DNA of 15,829 nucleotides from Chitinophaga pinensis (lineage in GTDB: Bacteria; Bacteroidota; Bacteroidia; Chitinophagales; Chitinophagaceae), in NCBI GenBank assembly GCA_943331145.2, contig CALQKL020000024.1, forward strand, positions 1-15,829. Direction: 5' to 3'. The notes under the pieces were generated by a model, which did no database searches, was not told where the DNA came from, and saw only the letters and a program-made list of their open reading frames with translations. The translations under genes and the position numbers were made by a program. Each line of letters begins with the position of its first letter. Position 1 is the stretch's first letter. Positions 1-7,572 of the stretch are shown one piece after another.

Positions 1-143
1 TGGGACTTCACATCGTTTCAAAATACGTGGAAACATTGGGTGGCAAACTCACTTTTAAAAGCAATCTAGAACAAGGCACATCGATACAAATTATTTTTAA
101 TCACTTAAAATTAAAAGAACATGAAGACAATCTTATTAATTGA
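1..143 (+). CDS. Sensor histidine kinase, C-terminal end (partial)
   Basis: Only the last 46 codons are present; the reading frame enters from the left edge (first full codon at 3) and stops with TGA at 141-143. The peptide begins GLHIVSKYVETLGGKL and continues with SNLEQGTSIQIIF. This is the G2 box and final strands of a HATPase_c ATP-binding domain, in which GLxIV is followed by a GG turn and a GTxxxxxF strand. Known role of the family: ATP-dependent autophosphorylation of a histidine and transfer to a response regulator. The gene overlaps the response regulator start by 23 nt (121-143), so the two are very likely translationally coupled and form a cognate pair. The sensor input domain lies outside the window, so the signal is unknown. 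Confidence 0.85.
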   Translation, partial: GLHIVSKYVETLGGKLTFKSNLEQGTSIQIIFNHLKLKEHEDNLIN

Positions 144-1179
144 AGACAATGATGAAATCAGAGAGAATACTGCTGAAATATTGGAATTAGCCATGTATAA
201 TGTACATACTGCTGAGAATGGTAAAGTGGGTGTTGAAAAAGCAATTGATTTAAAACCAGATTTAATCATTTGCGATATAATGATGCCTATTTTAGATGGT
301 TACGGCGTTTTGCATGCTATTCAAAAAAATGACACGATAAAAAATACCCCATTTATATTTCTAACAGCAAAGTCTGAAAGACAAGATGTGAGGAAGGCAA
401 TGGAAATAGGCGCTGATGATTATATTACAAAGCCATTTGAAGGAACAGAACTTTTAAATGCGGTTGATAGTCGTTTGAAAAAAGTAGAAATTCTTAAAAA
501 GGAATATTCAAAAGATATGGACGGCATTCAACAATTGATTTACGAAACTTCTGGCGGTGATTTATTGAAATCAATGGTTGAAAACAGAAGCACCAACCTA
601 TACAAAAAGAAGCAATTGATTTATAAAGAGGGAAATCATCCTACGCAATTATATTATGTATTAAGCGGAAAAATAAAAACCTTTAAGTCAAACGACGATG
701 GGAAAGAATTGGTTACTGATTTATATTCTCAAGGTGATTTTTTAGGACATATTGCCCTTTTGCAAGGTGGCATTTATAAAGAAACCGCTGAAGCCATTGA
801 TGATTGTGAAGTTGCCATTATTCCAAAAAAAGAATTTGAAGATTTACTACACAACAGTAAAGAGGTAGCACAGAAATTCATTAATTTATTGGCAAAAAAC
901 ATTTCTGATAAAGAGCATCATTTAATTAGTTTGGCCTATAATTCTTTACGCAAAAAAGTTGCAGATGCTTTAGTGGTTTTAAAAAATAAATACCAAGAAA
1001 CAAATGAGGGAAATTTCAGCATCGACATCAGCAGAGAAAATTTAGCCAATATTGCAGGTACCGCCACAGAATCATTAATCAGAACATTGAGTGATTTTAA
1101 AAGCGAAAAAATCATTGACATCAAAGACGGACACATTACCATCATAAACGATAAAAAATTAGAAGGCATGATGAATTAA
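121..1179 (+). CDS. Response regulator with Crp/Fnr-like output (REC + cNMP-binding-like + HTH)
   Basis: A 352-residue two-component regulator. Residues 1-120 form a receiver domain with all key residues: acidic pair E8/D9, phosphoacceptor D52 (CDIMMP), T82 (FLTAK) and K104 (ITKPF). Residues about 150-265 match the beta-roll of Crp-family proteins, and residues about 270-345 match the Crp winged helix, with recognition-helix residues E317 and R321 (TATESLIRTL) in the usual places. In the phosphate-binding cassette (205-225) the family pattern GE..RSA is replaced: H210 stands where Glu is expected and the segment reads YKETAEA, so the Arg-Ser pair is missing. I infer that it does not bind cAMP and is controlled by phosphorylation of D52. 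The ATG overlaps the kinase gene. REC-Crp fusions are recurrent in Bacteroidota. Target genes are unknown. Confidence 0.9.
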   Translation: MKTILLIEDNDEIRENTAEILELAMYNVHTAENGKVGVEKAIDLKPDLIICDIMMPILDGYGVLHAIQKNDTIKNTPFIFLTAKSERQDVRKAMEIGADDYITKPFEGTELLNAVDSRLKKVEILKKEYSKDMDGIQQLIYETSGGDLLKSMVENRSTNLYKKKQLIYKEGNHPTQLYYVLSGKIKTFKSNDDGKELVTDLYSQGDFLGHIALLQGGIYKETAEAIDDCEVAIIPKKEFEDLLHNSKEVAQKFINLLAKNISDKEHHLISLAYNSLRKKVADALVVLKNKYQETNEGNFSIDISRENLANIAGTATESLIRTLSDFKSEKIIDIKDGHITIINDKKLEGMMN

Positions 1180-1246
1180 TACACTTTATTTTATAACTAA
1201 TGGATTAATTTTAAAACAATCGTTTATCTTTATTAAAAGAAATTTT

Positions 1247-2089
1247 ATGAAGAAAACGATTTTGTTTTTATTGATACACCTTAGTTTTTCAATGAGCTTT
1301 GCTCAAGTAAAAATGCCAGCATTGTCGCCCGTTCAAACCATCAAACAAGATATAGGCGTTGGTTTTATTGAATTGAAATATGCACGTCCTAGTGCGCGTG
1401 ACCGTAAAGTTTTTGGAAATGTAGTTCCTTACAACACATTGTGGCGTACAGGTGCTAATGCAGCAACACTTATAAAATTTACAGATAAAGTAACCATCAA
1501 CGATAAAATTTTAGATACTGGATCTTATGCCTTATATACCATTCCTGGAAAAGAAAACTGGGAAATCATTTTCAATAAAGGTGTTTCAAATTGGGGGAAT
1601 GATGGCTACAAAGAAACCGAAGACGTACTTCGTATAACCGTGCCCGTAAATAAATTAAAAAAAGCAGTTGAAACATTTACCATAGCTTTTGAAAATATGA
1701 AACCTTCTGCCTGTGATATTCATTTAATTTGGGAGAAAACTGATGTTTCTTTTTCTGTAACCATGGATGTAAAAGAAAAACTGAAAGCTCAAATTGAAGC
1801 GGGCATGAACGCTGATAAAAAACCATACTATCAAGCTGCGCAATTTTATAATGAATATGAAATTGATTTACCTAAAGCATTAACAAATGTAGATAAGGCC
1901 ATTGAATCAAATCCAACTGCTTATTGGATGATGTTGTATAAAGCAAAAATTCAAGAAAAAATGGGCGATTTCAAAGGGGCTTTAATCACCTCTCAACAAT
2001 CTATGGAAGCAGCAAAAAAAGCAGATAATCCAGATTACATCAAATCAAATACAGATTTTCAAAAAGGGGTAAAAGCTAAAATGAAATAA
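1247..2089 (+). CDS. Secreted DUF2911 family protein with TPR-like C-terminal helices
   Basis: A 280-residue protein with a clear signal peptide (MKKTILFLLI, hydrophobic core, cleavage likely before Q20 in SFAQ). Residues about 25-170 match DUF2911: SPVQTIKQDIG, then YARPSARDRKVFG (45-57), YNTLWRTGANAAT and a beta-rich segment with YALYTIPGKENWEIIFN. This family is common in Bacteroidota; its members are periplasmic or exported and have no firmly assigned biochemical activity. Residues about 190-275 are helical and look like one or two degenerate TPR units (YEIDLPKALTNVDKAIES, then MGDFKGALITSQQSMEAA). It starts 67 nt after the response regulator. A weak -7-like TATCTTTA at 1225-1232 has no matching -33 box, so read-through from the regulator is also possible. 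Function not assigned. Confidence 0.85.
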   Translation: MKKTILFLLIHLSFSMSFAQVKMPALSPVQTIKQDIGVGFIELKYARPSARDRKVFGNVVPYNTLWRTGANAATLIKFTDKVTINDKILDTGSYALYTIPGKENWEIIFNKGVSNWGNDGYKETEDVLRITVPVNKLKKAVETFTIAFENMKPSACDIHLIWEKTDVSFSVTMDVKEKLKAQIEAGMNADKKPYYQAAQFYNEYEIDLPKALTNVDKAIESNPTAYWMMLYKAKIQEKMGDFKGALITSQQSMEAAKKADNPDYIKSNTDFQKGVKAKMK

Positions 2090-2098
2090 ATGCTGGAT

Positions 2099-2527
2099 TT
2101 AACATGATTGATATAATTTTTCGGAGAATTCCTGGAAGAAATCAGCTTTTATTTTATTGATTTTGTTTATCAGTGTTTCTATGTTTAACCTGATGTCTTG
2201 TTGTTCCTTAATTAAAAGAATTATATCTATATCGTATTCCTTTTTATGAATCAACATCAAGCGATTTTGCTGCTCTATAACCTCATCATTCAAAACGAAA
2301 TAGATTTCCTCTAAAGTCAAAAATTGCACTTGGAAATTTTCAATTTTAAACAAAATGTTTTTATCGTTATCCGATTTAATGATATCGTTTAATCGATTAA
2401 TGCGCATTAAATTTTCGTTTTTTATAAATACAATTAATCGTTTCCAAGTTTCTACTTCGTAAATTAATTGTTCTATGATTATATTTTTCATAATGGATAG
2501 TTTTATAGGTTTGGTGTTTTCTATCAT
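2099..2527 (-). CDS. Hypothetical helical protein
   Basis: An unrecognised open frame of up to 142 codons. The composition (rich in I, L, E, K, N and Q, with almost no G or P) suggests long alpha-helices, possibly a coiled-coil bundle; no signal peptide or membrane span is seen. Two starts are possible: the ATG at 2525-2527, and an ATG 12 codons later at 2489-2491, giving MKNIIIEQLIYEVETW. I slightly favour the second because it begins with the usual charged start of a helix, but neither has a Shine-Dalgarno sequence. It converges with the DUF2911 gene (9 nt between stop codons, no terminator visible) and is divergent from the lycopene cyclase. It could be a lineage-specific cytoplasmic protein; no function is proposed. 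Confidence 0.6.
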   Translation of the reverse strand: MIENTKPIKLSIMKNIIIEQLIYEVETWKRLIVFIKNENLMRINRLNDIIKSDNDKNILFKIENFQVQFLTLEEIYFVLNDEVIEQQNRLMLIHKKEYDIDIILLIKEQQDIRLNIETLINKINKIKADFFQEFSEKLYQSC

Positions 2528-2639
2528 GTAAAAAACAAATTATGGAATTGATTTAAACTGACCATGATTGTATATTTACATGATTTTAATCAGTTTATTC
2601 GATTGGTTGATTTAAAAAAAACAGACAAAACATTTTCAT

Positions 2640-3317
2640 TTGAATACACATTTTACATATTTCGCCATTCTATTGGCATCCATTCTCGGTCCATTGGCAT
2701 TAAGTTTCGATAAAAAAGTGGCATTTTATAAACAGTGGAAACAGGTGTTTGGTGCAATGCTTTTGCCCGCTTTTTTTTATGTGGTTTGGGATATCATTTT
2801 TACACAAAGGGGTGTTTGGTCGTTTAATAATGTATATATCACTGAAATTCGTTATTTTAATTTGCCAATTGAGGAAATGCTTTTCTTTTTTGTAGTTCCT
2901 TATTGTTGCACATTTATTTATGCTTGTGTAAAAAGTTATTTTCCAAAACTGCAATCAAATAAAACTACAGGCTTAATTTTAAAAAGTTTAGCAGTATTAT
3001 TTTTTGTGGTTGCTTGTTTAAATGTCAAGCGCGATTATACTTTTTATACTTTCCTTTTTTGCAGTATTTTCATTTTATTTATCCTTTCTGTAAGATTTAA
3101 TCAAGCGGCTTTCTTGGTTTCTTATCTTATAATTTTGATTCCATTTTTAATTGTAAACGGATTTCTAACAGCTATACCAGTAGTTATTTATAATGATATG
3201 GAAAATTTAGGCATTCGCATTTTTACCATTCCATTTGAGGATGTTTTTTATGGAATGTTATTGGTGATGATGAACTGTTTGGGTTACGAATACTTAATTA
3301 AAAAACAGAATAAATAA
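2640..3317 (+). CDS. crtY: Lycopene beta-cyclase, fused CrtYc-CrtYd membrane type
   Basis: A 225-residue integral membrane protein with six or seven hydrophobic segments. It carries both repeats of the CarR/CrtYcd lycopene cyclase family. The first reads GPLALSFDKKVAFYKQW, WDIIFTQRGVWSF, then FNLPIEEMLFFF (residues 73-84). The second has YNDMENLGIR and FTIPFEDVFYG (195-205). The two copies of the P-x-E-E/D motif are the catalytic signature of this cofactor-light cyclase type, which closes the ends of lycopene to make beta-carotene in the inner membrane. The start is TTG: no ATG or GTG lies between the upstream in-frame stop at 2613-2615 and the conserved N-terminus. No crtB, crtI or crtZ is nearby, so the rest of the pathway must be elsewhere. 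The 113-bp divergent gap holds only a weak -7-like TATATTTA near 2572. Confidence 0.85.
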   Translation: MNTHFTYFAILLASILGPLALSFDKKVAFYKQWKQVFGAMLLPAFFYVVWDIIFTQRGVWSFNNVYITEIRYFNLPIEEMLFFFVVPYCCTFIYACVKSYFPKLQSNKTTGLILKSLAVLFFVVACLNVKRDYTFYTFLFCSIFILFILSVRFNQAAFLVSYLIILIPFLIVNGFLTAIPVVIYNDMENLGIRIFTIPFEDVFYGMLLVMMNCLGYEYLIKKQNK

Positions 3318-3323
3318 ATAACT

Positions 3324-3331
3324 TATTTTTG
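3324..3331 (+). promoter_or_regulatory. Possible -7 box before the GT2 gene
   Basis: TATTTTTG fits the Bacteroidota -7 consensus TAnnTTTG and ends 16 nt before the GT2 start codon. No good TTTG box is seen 19-21 nt upstream, so the call rests on one element in AT-rich sequence. Confidence 0.3.
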
Positions 3332-3347
3332 ATCCAATAATATTATA

Positions 3348-4592
3348 ATGCTTTCTATAATAATCGTTAATTACAATGTTAGATATTTCATCGAAGCTTG
3401 TTTGCACTCGGTTGAAAAAGCATGTAAAAATATCAACGTAGAAGTATTTGTAGTAGACAATGCTTCAACAGACAATAGCAGATTGGAGCTTCCTGCACTT
3501 TTCCCAAACGTACATTTCATTTGGAACGAGGTTAATCTTGGTTTTTCGAAAGCCAATAATTTGGCCATTAAAAAAGCAACTGGTCAATACATTTTGTTTT
3601 TAAACCCTGATACCATTGTGCCCGAGGATTGTTTTGAAAAATGCTTGTCATTTTTTTCCACACATCATGATGCCGGAGCACTTGGTGTGCATATGATCGA
3701 TGGGAATGGAAACTTTCACAAAGAAAGCAAACGCAGTTTTCCTGCCCCTGCTGTTTCATTTTACAAAATGATTGGACTTTCTAATTTATTTCCAAATTCT
3801 AAATTATTTGCAGCTTATTATGCCGGACATTTACCCGAAAACAAAACCGCTTCTGTGGAAGTTTTATCCGGCGCCTTTATGATGATTTCTAAAAAAATCA
3901 TGGATCGGGTAAAGGGATTTGATGAAGACTATTTTATGTATGCAGAAGATATAGACTTAAGCTACAGGGTCAAAAAAACAGGTTTTAAAAATTATTATTT
4001 TGCAGATACGAGCATCATTCATTTCAAAGGCGAAAGCACTAAAAAAACAGATGCTGAATATGTTGAACATTTTTATGGCGCAATGAAATTATTTGTACAC
4101 AAACATTATCGTCAACAAAATTATATTAAAAACACAATGATGTTTTCGATTGCTGCTGCTCGATTTTTGGCCAACTCAAAAAGAAAATTAAATAATATTT
4201 GGAAGAATAAATCATTTCCATTTAATGATCATAAGCACGTTCGAAGCATTATTATCGCAGCAAATAATGACACCTTCAACCAAATGCTGCATGTAATCAA
4301 ACAAGCAAAAAATAAATTTTTGATTTCTGGTAGAATAAAAATAAATCTGCAAGATGCTGAGCCTGCATCTACAACATTAACAGAACTGAATAATTATTTA
4401 TCGGAAAATCAAACGGATGCTATTTTGTATTGTGAAGGAAGTAACAATCTCAGCTTTTATGAAATCATTGAAGAGATAAAAAACAATCATAAAAAATCTA
4501 CCTGCCTATTTAATATCAAAAATCAACCATTTATTTTTGGCAATAATTACATTATTTCTGAAAATGTGGATGAGCCATCTACAATTGATTAA
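3348..4592 (+). CDS. GT2 family glycosyltransferase with extra C-terminal domain
   Basis: A 414-residue protein. Residues 1-255 are a GT-A fold glycosyltransferase of family 2: MLSIIIVNYN at the N-terminus, VVDNAS (35-40), the metal/nucleotide motif LNPDT (85-89), a GAFMMISK strand and the acceptor-side motif GFDEDYFMYAEDIDLSYR (190-207), whose acidic residues include the likely catalytic base. The pattern resembles rhamnosyltransferase-like GT2 enzymes of surface polysaccharide synthesis; donor and acceptor cannot be read from sequence. Residues 256-300 are basic and amphipathic and could lie on the membrane. Residues about 300-414 (RSIIIAANND to IIISENVD-like strands, with TDAILYCEGSNNLSFYEIIEE) look like a second alpha/beta domain I cannot name. 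The 3' end overlaps the opposite-strand glycosyltransferase by 14 nt. Confidence 0.85.
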   Translation: MLSIIIVNYNVRYFIEACLHSVEKACKNINVEVFVVDNASTDNSRLELPALFPNVHFIWNEVNLGFSKANNLAIKKATGQYILFLNPDTIVPEDCFEKCLSFFSTHHDAGALGVHMIDGNGNFHKESKRSFPAPAVSFYKMIGLSNLFPNSKLFAAYYAGHLPENKTASVEVLSGAFMMISKKIMDRVKGFDEDYFMYAEDIDLSYRVKKTGFKNYYFADTSIIHFKGESTKKTDAEYVEHFYGAMKLFVHKHYRQQNYIKNTMMFSIAAARFLANSKRKLNNIWKNKSFPFNDHKHVRSIIIAANNDTFNQMLHVIKQAKNKFLISGRIKINLQDAEPASTTLTELNNYLSENQTDAILYCEGSNNLSFYEIIEEIKNNHKKSTCLFNIKNQPFIFGNNYIISENVDEPSTID

Positions 4593-5658
4593 GCCAAGTT
4601 TCAATGATTATTTTACAATCTCCAGTTTGACTTTTTGAATTATAATTATTGTCTTTGGAGCTTTTTAAAAGCGTAGCCATTACCAATTCCTTTTGTTGAA
4701 CAAACTGAAATAGCCCATTGTTTTTCAAATGAATGGCTAAGTACTCTTGTTCTGGCTGTGCTGGTGTGGGTACAAGTATTGCATTTTTATTTAGCTTAAT
4801 TAAATCCATTATGGTTGAATAGCCCGATCTTGACAACACTAACTCTGATTGCGCAATTATTGTATTCAATTTTTTAGCATCTAGATGATTGTAAATGGTT
4901 AGATTTTCAAAAGAATGATTTAATGTTTTTTCTTCATTAGGCAAACCCCTTACCATTACCATTTTTTCTTTACAATGATGCATTTGTGATAAAATGATAT
5001 TTTCAAATACAGAACGTTGAGGCTCAGGACCAGAAATTATTATGCAAAGTTTGTATTCTAAAGCTAGATCAAATCTATCGAACCTAGATAAAGGGCCCAG
5101 ATATTGTATAGGTATATTGGGTAATTTTTTAGGGTGAGATAAATCACCAGCTAACGTTGGTTCATTTTCAAAATCTGGCACCCAGCAAACACTAAATTTG
5201 TTGATGTAATGATAGTGGATTTTTTGAGCCATTTTATCAAGAAACTTTAATCCTGTTTTAATTAAAAGCTGATGGGTAATATAAACTGAGGGTGTTTTTT
5301 TTGAGCAAAACCCCAAACGATTATCGCTAATTATCCCATTAATGTTGTGGATTTTTATGGCATCATCTACCCATTTTTTTTCATAATGAATGACTTTTAA
5401 AACCCGGGGCAATTGAGCTATGATTTTCAATAAAAATGTAAATCGTTTTTTGCTGTATTTTACGTAATACCCTTTTAATGGCAAAATGGTTATGTTGGGA
5501 AATTCTGATTTCAACAATTTTGCTAACGAACCTTCTGCTGCTATAAATACAGTACAATTTTGTAATAACAAGTATTTAATAACCGGAACGCACCTGGTAG
5601 CGTGCCCCAAACCCCAATCTAAAGGAGCAATTAAAATCCGTTTGTTGTTTGAGGCCAT
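4579..5658 (-). CDS. MurG-like glycosyltransferase (GT28 C-terminal domain type)
   Basis: A 359-residue GT-B fold protein. The N-terminus ILIAPLDWGLGHATR (9-23) is the glycine loop typical of this Bacteroidota family and aligns with the GxGGH acceptor-side loop of MurG-type enzymes. The C-terminal half has the nucleotide-sugar site: IIISGPEPQRSVFENII, then SELVLSRSGYSTIMDLIKL and PTPAQPEQEYLA, equivalent to the RSGAGT...E and QxxN region of MurG. It is not MurG itself: the loop and spacing differ, and no mur genes surround it. The substrate is unknown; glycolipid or surface glycan synthesis is an inference. The ATG is the first codon before the conserved loop, with AGGA directly against it. 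It is transcribed toward the GT2 gene. Confidence 0.8.
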   Translation of the reverse strand: MASNNKRILIAPLDWGLGHATRCVPVIKYLLLQNCTVFIAAEGSLAKLLKSEFPNITILPLKGYYVKYSKKRFTFLLKIIAQLPRVLKVIHYEKKWVDDAIKIHNINGIISDNRLGFCSKKTPSVYITHQLLIKTGLKFLDKMAQKIHYHYINKFSVCWVPDFENEPTLAGDLSHPKKLPNIPIQYLGPLSRFDRFDLALEYKLCIIISGPEPQRSVFENIILSQMHHCKEKMVMVRGLPNEEKTLNHSFENLTIYNHLDAKKLNTIIAQSELVLSRSGYSTIMDLIKLNKNAILVPTPAQPEQEYLAIHLKNNGLFQFVQQKELVMATLLKSSKDNNYNSKSQTGDCKIIIETWLNQL

Positions 5659-5743
5659 TCCTAAAAATTTAAAAAAAATTAAAACCTATCCTGTAATTTG
5701 GTAAATTTAGTTTATTTTAGATTTCATAAAAATGAACCTAATT

Positions 5744-5851
5744 ATGAAAACTTTGTTTATCGTATTATTAGCAGCCTTAATTTTTTCTACCGGATGTTCG
5801 AAAAAAGTGTATTGTGGATGTCCAAATAGTAGAGGAATGTCTGGGTTTTAA
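5744..5851 (+). CDS. Tiny cysteine-rich lipoprotein
   Basis: A 35-codon gene (39 codons if the upstream in-frame ATG at 5732 is used). It encodes a short positive N-terminus (MKTLF), a hydrophobic stretch (IVLLAALIF) and a lipobox STGC, so signal peptidase II should cut before C18 of the 35-residue form (C22 of the longer one). The mature peptide is only 18 residues: CSKKVYCGCPNSRGMSGF, with three cysteines including the lipidated one. The features are those of a lipoprotein, not of chance: the lipobox is in phase and the frame ends just after the motif. The next gene starts 9 nt downstream (5861), suggesting co-transcription. Function is unknown; the CGCP motif could bind metal or form a disulfide. 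Similar very short lipoproteins occur in Bacteroidota, from memory only. Confidence 0.6.
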   Translation: MKTLFIVLLAALIFSTGCSKKVYCGCPNSRGMSGF

Positions 5852-5860
5852 ATTGTAAAA

Positions 5861-6109
5861 ATGCATAAATCTAATCGAGATTTATTAGTAATGCTCAAGC
5901 AAGAATTAATGACGCCTCAGTCTGTAGAAATTGAGGTAAATAAATTGCACGAGCTTTTATATAAAACAGAGCGACTTGATTGCTTTGCAGCTGCGCATGA
6001 ATTGATTGACCTTAATAGATATAAAATACACAACCATAGATTTGAAATTAAAAAACTAATTCGATCAAAAAAAGATCATCCATTTGTTTTTTTATCCAAC
6101 CTGAACTAA
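5861..6109 (+). CDS. Hypothetical 82-residue protein
   Basis: A short helical, basic protein (MHKSNRDLLVMLKQELM... ending FVFLSNLN) with no signal peptide, membrane span or motif I recognise. The composition and the 9-nt spacing after the lipoprotein gene suggest a real gene in a two-gene unit. Its TAA ends at 6109 and the opposite-strand aminotransferase stop codon starts at 6110, so the two genes abut exactly with no room for a terminator between them. Alternative starts: ATG at 5891 (MLKQELM) would shorten it by ten residues. No function proposed. Confidence 0.55.
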   Translation: MHKSNRDLLVMLKQELMTPQSVEIEVNKLHELLYKTERLDCFAAAHELIDLNRYKIHNHRFEIKKLIRSKKDHPFVFLSNLN

Positions 6110-7375
6110 TTAGCTTAATTGAGATAATGCAGTTCTCAATTTTTTGATCACTTCTACAATATCCGCTTTCTTACAGCATCCTACACTTATTCTGTACCAA
6201 TTGTTTTCGCGGTCTGATCCAAAATATCCAAATGGCACTAACGCCAGTTTTGCTTCTGATAAAACATATTCAGTAACGGCTGCTTGATTGTCTAATAGTT
6301 TTCCATCAGCAGTTTTTTTACCCACTAAGTTTATTTGAACGGTTAAATAAATGGCAGCTTGAGGCTCAATAGAATCAACACTAAATCCTTCACTTTTCAA
6401 TTGCATAAACCCTTGATGCAAATTGGTTAACCTATACGAAATTTCGGATTTAATGTTTGTCAAATAATTGATTACTGCAGGTTCGTTAATCAAATATTTG
6501 GCAACGGCTTTTTGTTCTGCCATTGGAGCCCAAGAACCAACATGACTATTAATCGCTTTCATTTTGTTTATTACATATTCTGGGCCCATCGACCAACCCA
6601 CACGAACACCAGTAGCAGCAAATGCTTTACTGATTCCATCAACAAAAATGGTATAATCACGCATTTTAGGATTTAACGAAACCGGGTCATGATGTTTGGT
6701 ATCTCCAAAAGTTAATGCACTATAAATCTGGTCATACATCACGTAAAGCTTTTTTTCGTCAGCTCCCCTGCTTTCATTTTCTATAATAACCAAGTCGCAT
6801 ATTTTTTCAAGCTCTTCTTTCGTAAATACCGTTCCTGTAGGATTTAATGGAGAGCATAAAGCCAATAAAGTTGCTCCTTTTAAGTAAGGTGCAATTTGTT
6901 CGGCTGTAGGCATAAAATTATTTTCACGTAACGACGGGATCTGTATGTGTTCGCCTTCATTAAAATGCGTATAATGATTATTGTTCCAACTTGGTACAGG
7001 ATAAATTACTTTGTCGTTTTTATCCACGATGCTTCTAAAAATAGAATATATCAAAGGACGACCTCCGCAAGCAACTAAAATCTCATTGGTTCCAAACTTT
7101 AATCCCTGATTTTTTTCTACAAACGATAAAATAGCTTTTCTTAAATCCAATTCGCCATCAGCAGCAGGATAAGTTGTAAATCCTTGGGTATATGCTTCTA
7201 TAATATTCTCTTTAAGTTCTTCCGGAATGGGAAACTCCTTCGAATCAAAATCGCCAATTGTATAATTATAAACATGGTCTCCAGCAGCAATTTTTTCTTT
7301 AACCATAGCGCCCAACTTCACAATTTCGGATGCAATTAATGTTTCAGCCAAATGGCTAAGCTTGTTTTTAGACAT
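6110..7375 (-). CDS. PLP-dependent aminotransferase, fold type I (class I/II)
   Basis: A 421-residue enzyme of the aspartate aminotransferase superfamily, the usual length. Visible active-site residues: N178 in SPLNPTGT, D215 and Y218 in YDQIYSAL, the Schiff-base lysine K250 in GISKAFAATGVRVGW, R258 for the PLP phosphate, and R395 in NNWYRISVG for the substrate carboxylate. The N-terminal YTIGDFDSKEFPIPEELK is the family's substrate-gating segment. Known role: transfer of an amino group between an amino acid and a 2-oxo acid in the cytosol. The substrate cannot be read from sequence, and neighbours give no pathway. A consensus promoter lies just upstream (7407-7437, minus), giving a leader of about 25 nt. 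Confidence 0.9.
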   Translation of the reverse strand: MSKNKLSHLAETLIASEIVKLGAMVKEKIAAGDHVYNYTIGDFDSKEFPIPEELKENIIEAYTQGFTTYPAADGELDLRKAILSFVEKNQGLKFGTNEILVACGGRPLIYSIFRSIVDKNDKVIYPVPSWNNNHYTHFNEGEHIQIPSLRENNFMPTAEQIAPYLKGATLLALCSPLNPTGTVFTKEELEKICDLVIIENESRGADEKKLYVMYDQIYSALTFGDTKHHDPVSLNPKMRDYTIFVDGISKAFAATGVRVGWSMGPEYVINKMKAINSHVGSWAPMAEQKAVAKYLINEPAVINYLTNIKSEISYRLTNLHQGFMQLKSEGFSVDSIEPQAAIYLTVQINLVGKKTADGKLLDNQAAVTEYVLSEAKLALVPFGYFGSDRENNWYRISVGCCKKADIVEVIKKLRTALSQLS

Positions 7376-7406
7376 ATATTTATTTATTGAAATTTTCTAA
7401 ACCACA

Positions 7407-7437
7407 AAAGTATTGCTAATGAACTTTAAAACAAAAA
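7407..7437 (-). promoter_or_regulatory. Consensus Bacteroidota promoter for the aminotransferase
   Basis: Read on the minus strand: TTTG at 7437-7434, a 19-nt spacer, and TACTTTTG at 7414-7407. Both boxes match the -33/-7 consensus of the Bacteroidota primary sigma factor with standard spacing. The start codon is 32 nt downstream of the -7 box. Confidence 0.7.
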
Positions 7438-7539
7438 TTGAGGCAAGATTTTCAAAAACTTAACCGCAACATTAAAAGTTTTTTAAAAAACCTATTCATA
7501 ACATCAAATAATTTCAAATAAGAGATAAAAATTGATTGA

Positions 7540-7572
7540 TTTGTAAAAATTAACCATTGAATCTTATCTTTG
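7540..7572 (+). promoter_or_regulatory. Consensus Bacteroidota promoter, far upstream of adk
   Basis: TTTG at 7540-7543, a 21-nt spacer, and TATCTTTG at 7565-7572 match the Bacteroidota -33/-7 pattern. It lies 282 nt before the adk start codon, so its product is either a long adk leader or a separate small RNA. Confidence 0.6.

Noticed and set aside
1180..1246. A promoter for the DUF2911 gene at TATCTTTA (1225-1232).
   Set aside because: The last base of the -7 box is wrong and no TTTG box lies 19-21 nt upstream.
4579..5658. Calling the MurG-like enzyme MurG.
   Set aside because: The N-terminal loop is GLGHATR instead of the MurG GTGGH pattern, and there are no division or mur genes nearby.
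7478..7491. Perfect 14-bp palindrome GTTTTTT/AAAAAAC as a terminator.
   Set aside because: It has no loop and no GC stem; A/T palindromes of this size are expected in such sequence. The same applies to the one at the end of murI.
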